Below, piece by piece: positions 13,694-25,519 of a stretch of DNA of 64,000 nt (within the stretch, counting starts at the first letter, position 1; the number at the start of each line of letters is the position of its first letter). The position numbers were made by a program, and so were the translations under genes. Below the pieces are notes generated by a model. The model did not search any database and had not been told where the DNA came from. It worked only from the letters and a program-made list of their open reading frames with translations. Location of the stretch: NCBI RefSeq assembly GCF_901933205.1, contig NC_044573.1, positions 48,389,493-48,453,492 of the forward strand, in the 5' to 3' direction. The DNA comes from Camarhynchus parvulus (Eukaryota; Chordata; Aves; Passeriformes; Thraupidae).

Positions 13694-13776
13694 TACCAGG
13701 AGTGGGGTTCGAACCCACGCGGACATGCGTCCATTGGATCTTAAGTCCAACGCCTTAACCACTCGGCCATCCTGGT
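13694..13776 (-). tRNA. tRNA-Leu (anticodon TAA)
   Basis: This 83-base gene on the minus strand folds as a class II (long variable arm) leucine tRNA. The acceptor stem is ACCAGGA/TCCTGGT with discriminator A. The anticodon stem TTGGA/TCCAA encloses loop CTTAAGA, giving anticodon TAA (13741-13743), which reads UUA. The variable arm has a GGAC/GTCC-type stem. The T arm GTGGG/CCCAC has loop TTCGAAC. A- and B-box promoter elements are intact and there is no intron. A run of seven T follows on the minus strand as the Pol III terminator. It lies in a CpG island between STX11 and the expected UTRN side; I recall a near-identical tRNA-Leu-TAA at the same place in human 6q24.2. Confidence 0.97.
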
Positions 13777-14270
13777 GCAGATACCGGGACGGCTCGCAGC
13801 CGCTCCTACATTCATGGCCGCGCTCCCAACCGCCTCCCGGGCCGCCCGCGACCCTCGGGGGTGCCCCCCTCACACCCCCGCCGCCGCCGCTCCCTCCCGC
13901 CCGCCTGTATTTCCAGCGCGGCGGGCGCCGAGCGCACGGGCGGCGCGCGCGGGCGGCCTCTCCCGGCGGCGGGAGGCGGGCGGGCAAGGCCCGGCGGGGA
14001 GCGCTGCCACGGACCGGGACCAAGCCGAGCCGGACCGGACCGAGCCAGGCCGACCGGGCCCGCCGCCGCCGCCTTCCCGCCGCCCGGCGCCGGGCCCGTA
14101 GCGGAAGGGGGAGGCGGGGGAAGTGCGCGGCGCTGGCACGAGCCCGCCCCTGGGGCAGAGTAGGGCGGGCGGCGCTGGGCCGGCGGCGGTGGGGTGCGAG
14201 GGCTGCGGGCAGTGCGGGCTCATCCCCCTCAGAGCGGGCAGGGCTGTGCTGTCGCGGGCTCGTCGGGCAC

Positions 14271-15996
14271 GAGAGGCAGTGGAGAGGTTGTGCCGATAAG
14301 GCACCGACACTTTATTATTTCCGTCCAAGTGTTTCCTGGAATGTATCTTCTCTCGCTCGTAGAAGGAGAACCAAAACCAACGAAGCTCAAAGCTATCAAT
14401 TATGCTTAATTAGGAGGAAATTATCGCAGGGGAAAGATTTTTTTGCTGGTCGTCACTATATGCCGTGTCTACGGAAGCACCTATCGCAATATTGCCGGTT
14501 ACTGCCTGCCCTGGGACCTCCCCCTTCTTCCCTGCATCAGAGGGGAAATGGGAAAGTGTCGCTTCGCTGACTTTACCCCTGGCACTGGTTCTCGCTCTCG
14601 CTGCTATTTTCCAATGGAGGATACGGACATCCGCATGGCACCAAACTTTGGCACCTTTGAGGTGTGAGAAACATATTCCACACAGCACAGGCTGAAGACA
14701 CGGGCCTGTGCCAGTCTCCAGCTCACGAGGAGGCAGGCAGAGGCCGCCTGCTTCCCCGCAAGGAGGACGGGAGCACACCTCCTGCTCGGGTGTTGGACAC
14801 CCTGGATGGCCCAGCCCTTCTGCAAGGGGTCTGGGGCTCGAATTTGCAGGTGCAGGTGGTGCCTGACTGCTCAGCTCTTAGTGCTCAGAGACCCCCGGGA
14901 CACTAGGCATGCTTGTGAGGGAAAATACTTCCCACGTACCATACATGTTATTCACACGCGGGGGCTCATGAATAAAAGAACGGCTCTTCCAATGGAACTT
15001 GCCATGCCCTATCATGGCCTTGAAATGAGTGGCATGCCGTAGTTCTCTATTCAGTAGGGTTGTGCCTTTCAGAAAAGTATTGAGTAGAGAAACACTGTCA
15101 GTTAGATTTTTCACTTTTCTGTTCACATCTAACACCATTTCTAAGAAACACAGTAAAATGTTGCTTTTTCTTGTGCAGACTTGGTGCCCTAGCAATGTGT
15201 GCACAGTAAGGCATGGTGAAGCTGTCTTCTGCTGGCTCTTACTTGCTTTGGCTCAACCATAATGAAGACGCTACATAATATGCTAAAAACATGGACGAAG
15301 ATGGATCTGCTGTTGCCTTCTTACATATTAGAGAAACAAACAGCATGGCTCCATGTGAAAATCCCATTGCATTGGAAATTTATTAACCATCTATTAAATT
15401 ACACGGTTTCCTGCCTTCATAATATCTCTGATACCTTCCTAGAGATAGAACCACAGCCCCATGTAGCTCTTTCCTTTTTCAAATCAATTTAAATAGCTAC
15501 CATGGTTCAAAAAATCTAGACATGTTTTGTTTTCAAGAAATTATAAAAACTGGGTTGTGCATTCAAAACATCTTTAATGCAGGTTAGATTAAAAAAGCAG
15601 CAGTTTAGCATAACTGCTCAGTTCAGTTTCCAAAAAAAAAATCTGGATCTTGAAAGCTATCCCTTTACTTCAAGAAGTTTCTCCCAAGATATGTGGCAAA
15701 GAGACCTGCTCATGTGTGCAAGTGTGTCCACAGTCTGGTCTGTCATTTTGAGGAAGCAATTGTCCCACTGCCATTTCTGTAAAATGAAACCCATGATTCA
15801 AAGGAAAAAAAAAGTCCCTCAAGATGAAATGGAAACCCGTATGCATATCCATTACATACTAACCAGTATATTTTGTAATAGGGGAATTTTTTTGTCTCTT
15901 TTATATCTATGCTGTGCTGTCTTACATATTTTAGAAGGAGCAAAGTGTCCCTGGTTGCCAGTTCCTCTTTGTCCTCCTCAGAAAGGACTGGTTGGT
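14271..15996. other. CpG-island shore and non-coding stretch
   Basis: CpG density decays gradually to about 15.0 kb. Several overlapping short frames lie between 14.4 and 15.2 kb on both strands with no recognisable product. No tRNA or repeat is seen. Confidence 0.5.
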
Positions 15997-16389
15997 TGTC
16001 GCCATGATATTTTCTGAAAAATCCCTTTGCCAGGATTTTTCTCCTGAGAAGCTGAGAAGCCTCAGAGGAAAAGAAAAACAATAATTATCTGCTGCTGTGG
16101 AATGCAACAGGTGCATCTTTGATTAATCTCATGTGGTTGTTTTTAATTAATGGCAAATCACAGTCCAGCTGTCTTGGACTCTGGTCAGCCACAAGATTTT
16201 ATTATAATTCCATTCCTTTTCTATTCCTTACTAGTCTTCTGATGAAATCCTTTCTTCTATTCTTTAGTAAGTTTTAATATATAATTTTCTTTTAATATAT
16301 ATCATAAAATAATAAATCTACCTTCTGAAACATGGAGTCAAGATTCTCGTCTCTTCCCTTGTCCTGGGACCCCTGCAAACACCACCACA
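15997..16389 (+). mobile_element. Older solo LTR of the same family, opposite orientation
   Basis: This segment aligns with the reverse complement of the LTRs at 25129 and 57804 along their full length, including the AATAAA and the GGAGTCAAGATTCTCGTC-type end, with more substitutions. The flanking six bases (GTTGGT at 15991-15996; GTGGCT at 16390-16395) match at four of six positions, consistent with a decayed duplication. It lies about 3.2 kb downstream of the STX11 stop codon, antisense to STX11. Confidence 0.82.
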
Positions 16390-19300
16390 GTGGCTGATTG
16401 GTGGTGTGGCTTGTGAAGCTTCAGCTTCAGTAGGAAACAAAACCAAAGTAACAGCAATCCTAAAAGCTGAAACATCCGTGACAGATTTTAACTTCCTCAT
16501 CCCTCAAACCCAGTTTAAGTGTTTGCCATATGAGGGAAGAGGGGAAGAAAACCCTACCAACCTATACAATGTGCTACACACATCTGCATAGGAGTTGTGC
16601 CGACTTTCAGAAGGAGGAGGCAGCCTTCCTCAGAAGATGTCCATTCTGCAGCTTCTGTTATTAGTATGCTAACATATTATCAAGCAACTTTTATCATCTT
16701 CTTCCACTCATCCTGTGTGGCATGAGTCCTTGCAGCTATAGTGTGATCAGGTTTTTTTTCAAAAGTCTGTTCAACTGTGATTAGGCAAGTTCATGGGCCG
16801 GCTAAATTTGAGTTCTTACATAACTGAAGGGTAGAAAAAACCCCAAAATATTAAGCAATGGATATGTTTGCAAGGAAAAGAATGCTAGAATGATTGCTTC
16901 ACTTACTGAAAGTCATTTTTAAGTGTCTCTTAACTCACAGGGCATCTTAAAACAGTTTTAAGTTTTAAAAGGTATCAATTTGTTTTTTGACTAATTCTCA
17001 TTTTTTTTTTCCCTACAGCAACAGCCCTAAGTCAGGAGAGAAGGTCTACAATTACCTTTTCTTTCTGCTCTCTTTCCCTGTGCCTCAAATCAAACTAAAG
17101 ATTTGAATACTAGTTTTGTACATCTACTAGTGAAATCATCAAGGTCTCTCAGAACTGCCAGAATAAATTTGATTTTTTTTTTAACTAGAGAATCATCTTA
17201 GAATGCATGAAACTCATTTTTCTTTGGATTTTTAGGGAAAAAACAATAGTCTATTCAATATGCACCACATTTCATTTACCAAGGCAACAAATATTGGGAT
17301 GCCTTTTTTTTCCAGGCCTTGTTTAATCTCCTTTTACTGACTCATAATTTAGCAACTTTTAAACTGAACTTTGACAATGCAAAACATTATTCAGAGCTGC
17401 AGATTCAATGCACAACACTCTGCACTTTCAATTTTTCTTATTAAATCTTTTATTCCATTTGTAGATGTCAAAAAGGAACCAGCATAAAAAAAGTACATAA
17501 TTTTTACCAAAAACATTGGCAAGTGCTAGGAATGTGCATGTGAAAGGAAATACAGTATTTAATTCTTCATTGATTTATCCCCACATGCTGACTCTTGGAG
17601 GAATGCACAGTTCCACTGACATAATGGCAGTACCTACACAGTAAACAACTTTGTCTTCTTGAGTAGCACCAAAGCCCCTGGCTATGGTCCCAGCTCATCA
17701 CCCTCCTTTCTCCCACTTCAAGTTTGAACACCTCACTAGAGAGGTCCTCAGACAAGCATAACACTGATATCACCAGTACACCACTGAATATCAAAATATC
17801 TTATAGTTTAGGAGATCGGTGTTCCTCAAGCTTCCATGTTATCAGAGACAGGTGCTACAGCAAAAGGGACAGTCTCTTTCTGAGAAAAGTTATCCCTTTA
17901 GTTTCTACTTGTGTAAAAAAGTCTGTCTGGCTAAAATTGTTTCCCAGTAAGATATGAAAGCTTGGAAGTGGGCTTATTTTGCTGTTTTGTTATATTAATA
18001 CAAATAGTAAGAAATGTTTGGGTTTTTTTTTTTTTTGCACATAAAATCAGGGTGCAAAAGGTAAGAAGGGAGAAGTTTCACTGCAACTGGTGCAGGAAGG
18101 TGTACATCTATGCACATCTGAGGAAAACTCCCAAATACAAAATATCTGAAATGTTGAAATATATTTATTAAAATTGGTACAAATAGGACCATTAGTTAAA
18201 AAAAAATCTGAAAAAATGTCCTGCATTATTTCAAAGGATAACAACAGATCACAGTGTATCAGCAAACCACCTAGAACTATAGTTGGAAAACCTCCAGAAG
18301 CAGGAGCTGTGATCAATCACCAGACTCTATGAATATGTTCCACTGACAATGCTCAGTGCTTACCAGGACTGCACATTTTTTATTTCCTTGCAATACTCCA
18401 AACCTACTGGTTTGCCCTTGTGTAAGGGCAGACTCCTACAAAAGGAGAGTTTCCTTTTAAGCTTAAAAAGAGCATTGAAATGGCATGAAACAGTTTTCTT
18501 TTTTCTTCAGGTGTACTGAAGAAATAGTTCTGTTTGCTTTCCCTGGTGGTGATTTCCCAGCAATTGGAGAAAAGTCAAAATTTTTGTACACAAGTAAAAA
18601 TTCATATTAAAAAATTTTAATCCTTCATCTTACTTAAAATAGATATTTAAAAATCCATATTTAGTCAATGCTTATAAAAAATAAAAGTGTACTGACAGGC
18701 CAGTCATTCCACTAAAATGGCTTCTATGTATGTGCCTGTACAGGAGATCCTAAAATGTTTCCTCACCCCCACAGCTGTTGTCTTCTTATACAGATTTCTG
18801 CAGAAGGCCACTCCATGTTTCTCCTCTGGATGAAGTGTTAATTGGCAGAAAAATACCAATTAGAAAAATGCCAATGCCATCAGAACATAAAAGCATGGCA
18901 GGTTTGAAACTGAGAGTCGAGAGTGGCTCAAGTTAAAAGTGAGATACCTCAGTGTTGCAGTGCTTTTAGCCACCTTGAGATAGCTGGGTACTCACAATAG
19001 AAAAAAGCAGTCGCTTGCACACAAATAGAGCACAATATGCATATTATCATTTAAGGCGCAGCCACTTCTGTTAAGATTCCAGACAGCTGAAAATCAAGTT
19101 GAAAGAGAAACTAGTTCTGTGTTCTGCTCCAGGCTCAGTATTTTGTCAAATTTGTATCAAGCAGGCTCCAAACTAGTTAAAACTGAAACCTCCTGATTCT
19201 GTGGTGTACTGTGTTGCCCCAGGCAATAAGGCTTCACTGCCTGCAGCCTGACTTCAACAAATAAGAATAAAGTTACTTCTTAAAAGTATTCATCTTCCCT

Positions 19301-19603
19301 AGGATAAGTTATTCATTCTTCTTTCTTGCCTATATGAAACAAGTATCACTGTAGAGATATTGCACCTCTGGATACAGTAACAGGACCTTTCAATAAAAAT
19401 TACATAAAAAATAGTTTTATCAACATTTCTAGGAGTTCATAAATACAAACAGCCTTCAGCACATTTAGTAAACAGGCAATGAACACAACCAACTGCAAAA
19501 TATCCCCCCTGTTGCTAGGGCTTGTCATAACAGAAAAGTCTCTGGAAAGAACACCTGACTTTGAAGACATTCAAGTCAGGCTGTGATAGCTCCAGTGGGA
19601 CCA
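16390..19603 (-). other. STX11 3' UTR and downstream intergenic DNA
   Basis: The part nearest 19603 must be STX11 3' UTR, but the end cannot be fixed; minus-strand AATAAA candidates are listed under STX11. No other gene or clear repeat is seen. Confidence 0.5.
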
Positions 19604-20470
19604 TCACCTTCTGCAACATGATATGCAACAGCAGAGGATTGTTCTGAGGGGATGTTTTCTCCTGTATTCCAAAGCCCTTTTCACTTGGTCTTTAGCATCT
19701 CCTACATAGTCCTCAACATTTTGCATATTTATCTCAATAACGTCAAAGGTGTCCGCCTGTTCCTCCACTAGCAGGGCCACCTGCAGAAAGAGCTCGTGAA
19801 CTTCCTTAATGCGACCTTCCAGCTTCACCAGCTCCTTGTGCCGCGTCTCTATCTCATTCAAGGCTGCGCGAGCCCCCTTGACATCTGACAAGAGATTCTC
19901 GGAGAAGACATCCCATTTGCCTTGCTCAATCATCTCCTCAATCTGGTGACCAGAAACATCTTTGCCCATGATCTCCAGCTGCCGCTGAATTCGAATCTTG
20001 CAGTTCTCCCGCTGGTTCATCTCTGCTGCATTGTAATCAAACATAGCGTCCTGAAATGTGTGCATGAGGTCAACGTAGTGGTTCTTCGCCACCCTGGCAA
20101 TGACAGACATAGCTCCGTATTTTGTTATTGCATCTTCACAGAAATCTCTCATTACCTGCAGTTTCCTGTGGATGCTTTCTCCACGGCTCTTAATGTCTCT
20201 GGCAATACAATTTGTGTCTCGTTTGATGCTACTAAGGCGGCGCATGGAGGTGAGGAAGCGGGTGTTTTGCTTTCTGAGACGGTTGACATCTGCTTTTAGG
20301 TGGTCATTTTCTGACCGGATGGTCTGTATGTCCTTATGAAGGATTTCCAAGGCATAATCCGTCTCATAAAGGAGAATATCCTGGGGTGAATTTTCATCAT
20401 CATCACTATCAGAGAACTGCTGGTTGTGTAACCTGGCAAATTCACGCAGCTCACTTAAACGGTCTTTCAT
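19604..20470 (-). CDS. STX11: Syntaxin-11 (Qa-type SNARE), complete coding exon
   Basis: This 288-residue protein is recognised as syntaxin-11; the human protein is 287 residues. STX11 is a target SNARE acting late in secretion. In mammals it pairs with SNAP23 and VAMP-type partners, is chaperoned by STXBP2 (Munc18-2), and is needed for cytotoxic granule release by NK and T cells; human loss causes familial haemophagocytic lymphohistiocytosis type 4. The sequence shows an acidic N-terminal stretch (about residues 20-27), a helical Habc region (about 40-160) and a SNARE helix (about 205-265) with the zero-layer glutamine at Q238 in [11 protein letters not shown]. In place of a transmembrane anchor the tail is cysteine-rich (C280-C282, C285, C286), the family's likely acylation site. 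The whole CDS lies in one exon, as in mammals. On the minus strand a splice acceptor (TTTTACAG) precedes GCAGG and then the ATG, so this ATG is near-certain. No frameshift or lost key residue is seen. The 3' end is not fixed; minus-strand AATAAA candidates lie at 18379-18384, 18164-18169 and 17449-17454. Confidence 0.97.
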   Translation of the reverse strand: MKDRLSELREFARLHNQQFSDSDDDENSPQDILLYETDYALEILHKDIQTIRSENDHLKADVNRLRKQNTRFLTSMRRLSSIKRDTNCIARDIKSRGESIHRKLQVMRDFCEDAITKYGAMSVIARVAKNHYVDLMHTFQDAMFDYNAAEMNQRENCKIRIQRQLEIMGKDVSGHQIEEMIEQGKWDVFSENLLSDVKGARAALNEIETRHKELVKLEGRIKEVHELFLQVALLVEEQADTFDVIEINMQNVEDYVGDAKDQVKRALEYRRKHPLRTILCCCISCCRR

Positions 20471-20479
20471 CCTGCCTGT
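20471..20479 (-). other. STX11: STX11 exon 2 splice acceptor and short 5' UTR
   Basis: Read on the minus strand, a pyrimidine-rich tract ends in TTTTACAG. It is followed by the five bases GCAGG and then the STX11 start codon. This fits the known two-exon structure, where exon 2 starts a few bases before the ATG. The exon boundary is predicted at 20475/20476. Confidence 0.75.
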
Positions 20480-21087
20480 AAAACAGGAACAGGAGGAATG
20501 AGTTTGAAGTAACTAAAATATTGGTTAAAAGAGTTGAAAATGTGTAACTAATAGCTACATCATCGTGATAACTAAATCATAGATAACAAACATAACTCAT
20601 CAAAGATAACCAAAAATACTAGATTTTAAATTTGTTCGCAGTATTTTATACAATGATGGATATCACATCCAAAACTCTGCTAGAACACTGTTCTAGAAGG
20701 TACAAGTTTAGAAACAAAACTGCAGGAAAGAAGACAATAAATCCTTAAGACAAATCAAAAAGAGTAGTAGGACAGTCCCAAACTCCCCACAAAATGCCAG
20801 TCTTTTACTTGGAGAGGAAAACTAGACTTGTGATAGGAAGCCTTCAGCTATCAGTATCTGTAGACATGTTAATAACTGAACACCTTCCACTACTGCTCAC
20901 TAGAGAAATCTCCTCTAGCTCCTGATCCCTCATTACATCAACTGCCCAAAATGTCACAGGGCTTCCCTCATTCTACATTTGCTTTTCCTGGGAGAATACT
21001 AAAAAGCATCTCAGAAAGAGAAATTACATTTACTGATACAGTTGGGAAAGAAAAGTTTCCAAAAACGGTGTAGAAAGTATCAAGATT

Positions 21088-21127
21088 GGGGGGGGGAAGA
21101 AAAAAAAAGAAAAAAGAAAAAAAAAAA
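21088..21127. repeat. G-run followed by A-rich purine tract
   Basis: An uninterrupted run of nine G followed by A runs with single G, all purine on the plus strand. Simple sequence immediately left of a CR1 fragment. Confidence 0.85.
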
Positions 21128-21195
21128 GCCATTTTAGTGTCTCCAGGTGTTATCATTAACCATACAATATCAGACATCAACAATTAGGTGTGGAG

Positions 21196-21590
21196 CTTCT
21201 CTCTTATAAGGAGAGACTGCAGGAGCTGGGCCTATTTAGTCTAGAAAAGAGAAGACTGAGAGAGAATCTGATCAACACATAAATATGTCAAAGGCAGGTG
21301 CCAAGGGGATGGTGCCAGACTCTTTTCAGTGGTACCCAGCAACACAACAAAGAAAAATGTCGATAAACTGAAACCCAAGAAGCTTCATCTCAACATGAGG
21401 AAGAACTTCTCTACATTGACAGTGGCAGAGGCTGCCCAGGGAGATTGTGGAGCCTCCCTCTCTGGAGGCATTCAAAATCCACTGGACACATTTCTGTGTC
21501 ATCTGATTTACATGACCCTGTCTTGACAGGGATTTGGACTAAATGATCTCCAAGGTCCCTTCCAACCCTAACATTTTGCGATTCTGTGAA
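21196..21590 (+). mobile_element. CR1 LINE 3' end
   Basis: A clear CR1 3' region: a GGAGAGACTG...GGGCCTATTTAGTCTAG-like start, GAGGAAGAACTTCTCTAC, GGCTGCCCAGGGAG, GGACTAAATGATCTCCAAGG, TCCCTTCCAACCC and ATTCTGTGA at the end. It is 5'-truncated and antisense to STX11, just upstream of the coding exon. Confidence 0.92.
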
Positions 21591-22834
21591 CTTTGTGCTT
21601 ACCATTCCTTAAACTTAATAAAAATTAAGTATCATCAGCCTTCTACAGAGAGCATAGTAACAACTGGGTCAAGAATGACTTCACTTTCTGTTTGTGTTTT
21701 CTTCATCAAGCAAACACTGAGAAAAGCTCCTGTGTGATAAATTCATAATTTTGTACGAGTAGGTCTACCCTTTCTTCCCCAGGAAGAAATGGAGAAGCAA
21801 ATACATAGTAATTCACAACATGAAAATGCTGTAGTAAATTCATGTGTATACTAACTCTGCAGCATCTCTAAAAATATTGCTTTTTTCTTTCTTTTAATAC
21901 AACAGTAAAGGTTAAAAAGTCAAACATTTTAAGAATAGTAAGGAGCTGTCAAGTGTTGCCTTGGATTGCACCACAATGTTGCCTGGACACAGGAAGATCA
22001 TGCAATTAAACACTGCCCTGTGCACTATCACTTCCACCAAGTCTCTGCTGAATAAAAGTTGTACAACATAAAATTTAATATTCATCATTCAGTTCATGCT
22101 ATCTCATTGACTATGGTTGTTAGTGTTCATTTCCTCGGGGATTTCCCCTGCAAAATCTTTGGAAAGTTCCATAAACTCCTACCAGTTGTTTGGGGAAAGG
22201 CAGATCTAACAGCCCCACAGTCAGGTTTCAGCCCAGCCATTAAGGACAATAGTGATAGACTCTTGATAATTTACAATGCCCACTTGAGACACTTCAAGCA
22301 CAATTCTTTGTACCTGGAATCTTCAGAAGTCAGCCCCTTCTGACTTCAATCACTGCTGCAAGCCTTGCGCGCTTTGCTGAGTAAGATCGCGAAGGAACAA
22401 GCTGGACATCAGTGAATGAGCACATGGATCAAGGCCACTTGTGAAGAGCTCCTCTCCAGTGACATGGACAGCATCACACACAATCTCCGTGATCCAGCAG
22501 ATCCAGTAGAGTCTAGTTGTAAGTAGAACAGAGGGATCAAGTTGCAGTTGCACTTAGAATCTTCACCCCAGGTTTTCCCAGCTCTCCAGTACTTAGTTCT
22601 AAAAGCCTACATTATTTGTATCTACATGCCAAAACTTAGGTTTAAGGTGGTCAACATTGCATCTTTTAGCTCTGCATTGAGGACCTGTACCTATCTGGAA
22701 TATGTCTCCACGGCCGAAGTGTTCACACTTTTGTCCTAACAAATGGATGCCATCTATTTAAGTGTTGCCATCACTAACTGCTTAATGCAAGGCATTTTCC
22801 CTTCATGGAAATTTACAGCAATAGGACAAGATGC

Positions 22835-23085
22835 AACAGACCTACATGAAAACAAGAGAAGAGCCAGCCAGATATGACATGGGGGAAAGGAAAAAAATAA
22901 GAAAATCCCAAGTAATTAGAAGCCATGGAAAAGGTGCCCAGAAAAGTTTTGGAATCAGCATCCTTGAAGATACTTAAAACTCTACTTGACACAGCCCTCA
23001 GCAACCTAAACTGCGTGCGTATGTTTTGAGCAGGCCTGGATTAGACAATGTTCAAAGGTCTGGTCTAAATTGTTCTGGTAATCAG
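22835..23085 (+). mobile_element. CR1 LINE 3' end, diverged
   Basis: CR1-type landmarks occur in order: GGTGCCCAGAAAAGTT, CTTGAAGATACTTAAAACTC, ACTTGACACAGCCCTCAGCA, TTTTGAGCAGG, CTGGATTAGACAATG and AAAGGTCTGGT. Heavily substituted. Confidence 0.75.
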
Positions 23086-23899
23086 CCTTAGATAAAAAGT
23101 TTGCTAAGCTGATCATAAACATTAAATATATTCAACTACTTGCACAAGTCTATATAAGAGACATCTAACACATTAGAATATCAAGACAGCAACTACTCCG
23201 GAGTAACAACTGCAAGTGTATAACTGCCTTAATTCTAAGAGTGTGAGGTTTAATAGATTAGCTGTCAGTTTTATTTTATTTTAAAATGCTACGTATATTC
23301 AACTGGAACATGTACTTCCATTTGTATTTTTGGGCTAGATATATCTGTCCTTGTAAATATGAAGTTCCTTCTTCCAGTCCATGGTGATGTGTACACCCAA
23401 ACACACCCACAGGAAATACAGGCCAGGTGATGACTGCAGAGGTTACAACTTTGAAGGCAGATACCCAGCAAGTACAGTCAGCTGAGGGCATGTTCAGTGC
23501 TCATCTTTTCATGTTACAGTGCCATTTACTGGTATTAATCACCACAGTGACAAGCTTTCCCATGATGCATGAGAAACATACAAATTGTCCTGTTGCAATA
23601 AGACTGCAGCCCCAGACAACTGTGTATGACATGGGATTTCAGACAAGAAAGAAAATCCACTCTAAAAATCAAAACCTATGGATGTGCATACACCCCTTTC
23701 TGTTAGCCCCATATACATACAAAAGAGAGTCCTACAAACATTACCTAACATTGCCATGCAAATGTTCTGAAGCCTGTTAACTATGTAGAAATAATCTAAG
23801 GATAAAAAGTTATTTCTATAGAAACAAGTGAATTACACACTTGTGTTTATCTTAGCTTTAATATTTGTATATCCACACTCTATCCCTATATGGGCTGTT

Positions 23900-23968
23900 C
23901 ACATAGGAGCTGGGCTCAATGATCCTTGTGTGCTCCTTCCAGCTCAGGATATTCTGTGATTCTGTGAT
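23900..23968 (+). mobile_element. Short CR1 3' terminal fragment
   Basis: Contains GAGCTGGGCTCAATGATCCT, TGTGTGCTCCTTCCAGCTCA and the terminal ATTCTGTGATTCTGTGAT repeat typical of a CR1 subfamily end. Confidence 0.82.
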
Positions 23969-25128
23969 CAGAGTCTGGGGACACATGGTGAAATGATGAA
24001 GCAGTTTCAGCACAGCATCCATATTTCGTGGCCAGCTGCTGAGAAGGAAGGCAGTGTACATTTTTTCTTCTTGCAGCATTCATAAATTCAGCTGCTACTT
24101 AATACCATCTTGTGGCTTACCAAAAGTCTAGTCAGTAATCTTTTCAGCCTTGAGTAGGGCCTTACAAGATGAAGCTTTTACTTCAGTTGTTTGAGGAACA
24201 ACAGATATTTCAAAACAAATCAGTTAAAAACAATTTCTGTCAGTAGTTCTTCTCGCCCTTGGAAGGTAAAAGGAACCCACGTGGCTCAGGCTGGCTCTGA
24301 ATGACATGTGATTTTATCTCATGACACACAATAGACGTGACCCAAAAAACAAGTGGTGAACAATTAGGAAATAACCTGCTCTTAGGCAAAATTACTTCAT
24401 AGCTAAGTATGTGTCAGCACATTTCAGAGACTTCCCATATGGCTTGTAGAGCATGTAGTATTGATGGAAATCTACTCCGATGGACTTGCTGAATTGAACA
24501 CATGGCATTCCAAGGCAAATAGAGTGCTGCTGTTGCACTAAAATAGAAGTCATGCATAGGTAAAAAAGTGTTAAATTTAGCTGAAGCCTTTTGTTGGAAT
24601 CTCAGATTTAATAATTTCCTAGTAACTATCTGTTTTGTAAACAATTTTCTTAGACCAGAATTAATATTTTTGCTTGGTATCTGTTGCTCAATAATAGATT
24701 TGACAATATTAATTAACTTGGGAAAAATAGGGGTTTTTTTAACAGTAGGTTAAAACAGTAGGTTACTCATCTTTGCAGAAGAGTAATTGGCTTATAGCAG
24801 AGTACTAGTCATCTTTTCAGTCCAAATTCCCTGTCTTCCCAACCATGCCCATCACAGGTGGCACAGCAGGCTTGAATTTTTCAAATTATTCATATTTTTT
24901 TCTCTCTTCTCCTCTGTAAGAGCCTGAAACAAAAAAGTTATAATCTAATGATTAGGACAGTTTGCCTTCTCAAGCTGTCCTAAGATCACATATGTGTCCT
25001 AACTCTAAGATCAACAACTATGACAGAGATCAGCAGTTCAAAATCTTTTTGTGGCCTCACTGAAAGGAAGTTATCCTCTCTGGAATTTTTTTGATTTCAC
25101 AATGTTTAAAAATAGACAAAATGTATTC

Positions 25129-25519
25129 TGTAACAGTGTTCACAGGGGTTTTGGGATTGAGGGAAGAGACGAGGATCTGACTCCATGTTTCAGAACGCTT
25201 GATTTATTATTTTATTATATATATTACATTAAAATTATACTAGAAGAATAGAAGAAAGGATTTCATCAGAAGGCTAGCTAAGAATAGAACAGCAAAGAAT
25301 GATAACAAAGGTTTGTGGCTCGGGCTCTCTGTCCGAGCCAGCTGGGCTGTGGTTGGCCATTAATTACAAACATCTAACGTGGACCAATCAAAGATCCATC
25401 CACCTGTTGCATTCCACAGCAGCAGATAATCAATGTTTACATTGCTTTCCTGAGGCTTCTCAGCTTCTCAGGAGGAAAAATCCTAAGGAAAGGACTTTTC
25501 ATAAAAGTTGTCTCCGACA
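25129..25519 (-). mobile_element. Solo LTR, ERVK-like, with perfect 6-bp target duplication
   Basis: A 391-bp element with TG...CA termini is flanked by identical GTATTC at 25123-25128 and 25520-25525. A six-base duplication is typical of class II (ERVK-like) retroviral integrases. It aligns end to end with the element at 57804. Read on the minus strand it has a TATA-like stretch and an AATAAA, so minus is the likely sense orientation. No internal viral coding sequence is adjacent, so it is a solo LTR. It lies within the predicted STX11 intron, in the same orientation as STX11. The passerine assignment comes from remembered repeat style. Confidence 0.88.

Larger units (their letters stand above)
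13441..14270. promoter_or_regulatory. CpG island around tRNA-Leu
   Basis: About 830 bp of very high GC with dense CpG, bounded on the left by an AT microsatellite and fading on the right. It contains the tRNA-Leu gene but is much longer than the tRNA needs. It could also be a Pol II promoter; by synteny the next gene to the left would be UTRN, on the minus strand. I did not find a convincing splice donor on either strand to prove an exon. Several long open frames on both strands here are composition artefacts. Confidence 0.7.

Noticed and set aside
13460..14570. Long open frames (up to 355 codons) on both strands across the first CpG island
   Set aside because: They are Pro/Arg/Ala/Gly-rich on both strands, overlap the tRNA gene and show no domain. 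High GC removes stop codons by chance.
15577..16017. 146-codon plus-strand frame
   Set aside because: It runs into the old LTR and has no family resemblance.
19922..20339. Plus-strand frames of 125 and 79 codons
   Set aside because: They lie antisense to the STX11 coding exon with no recognisable product.
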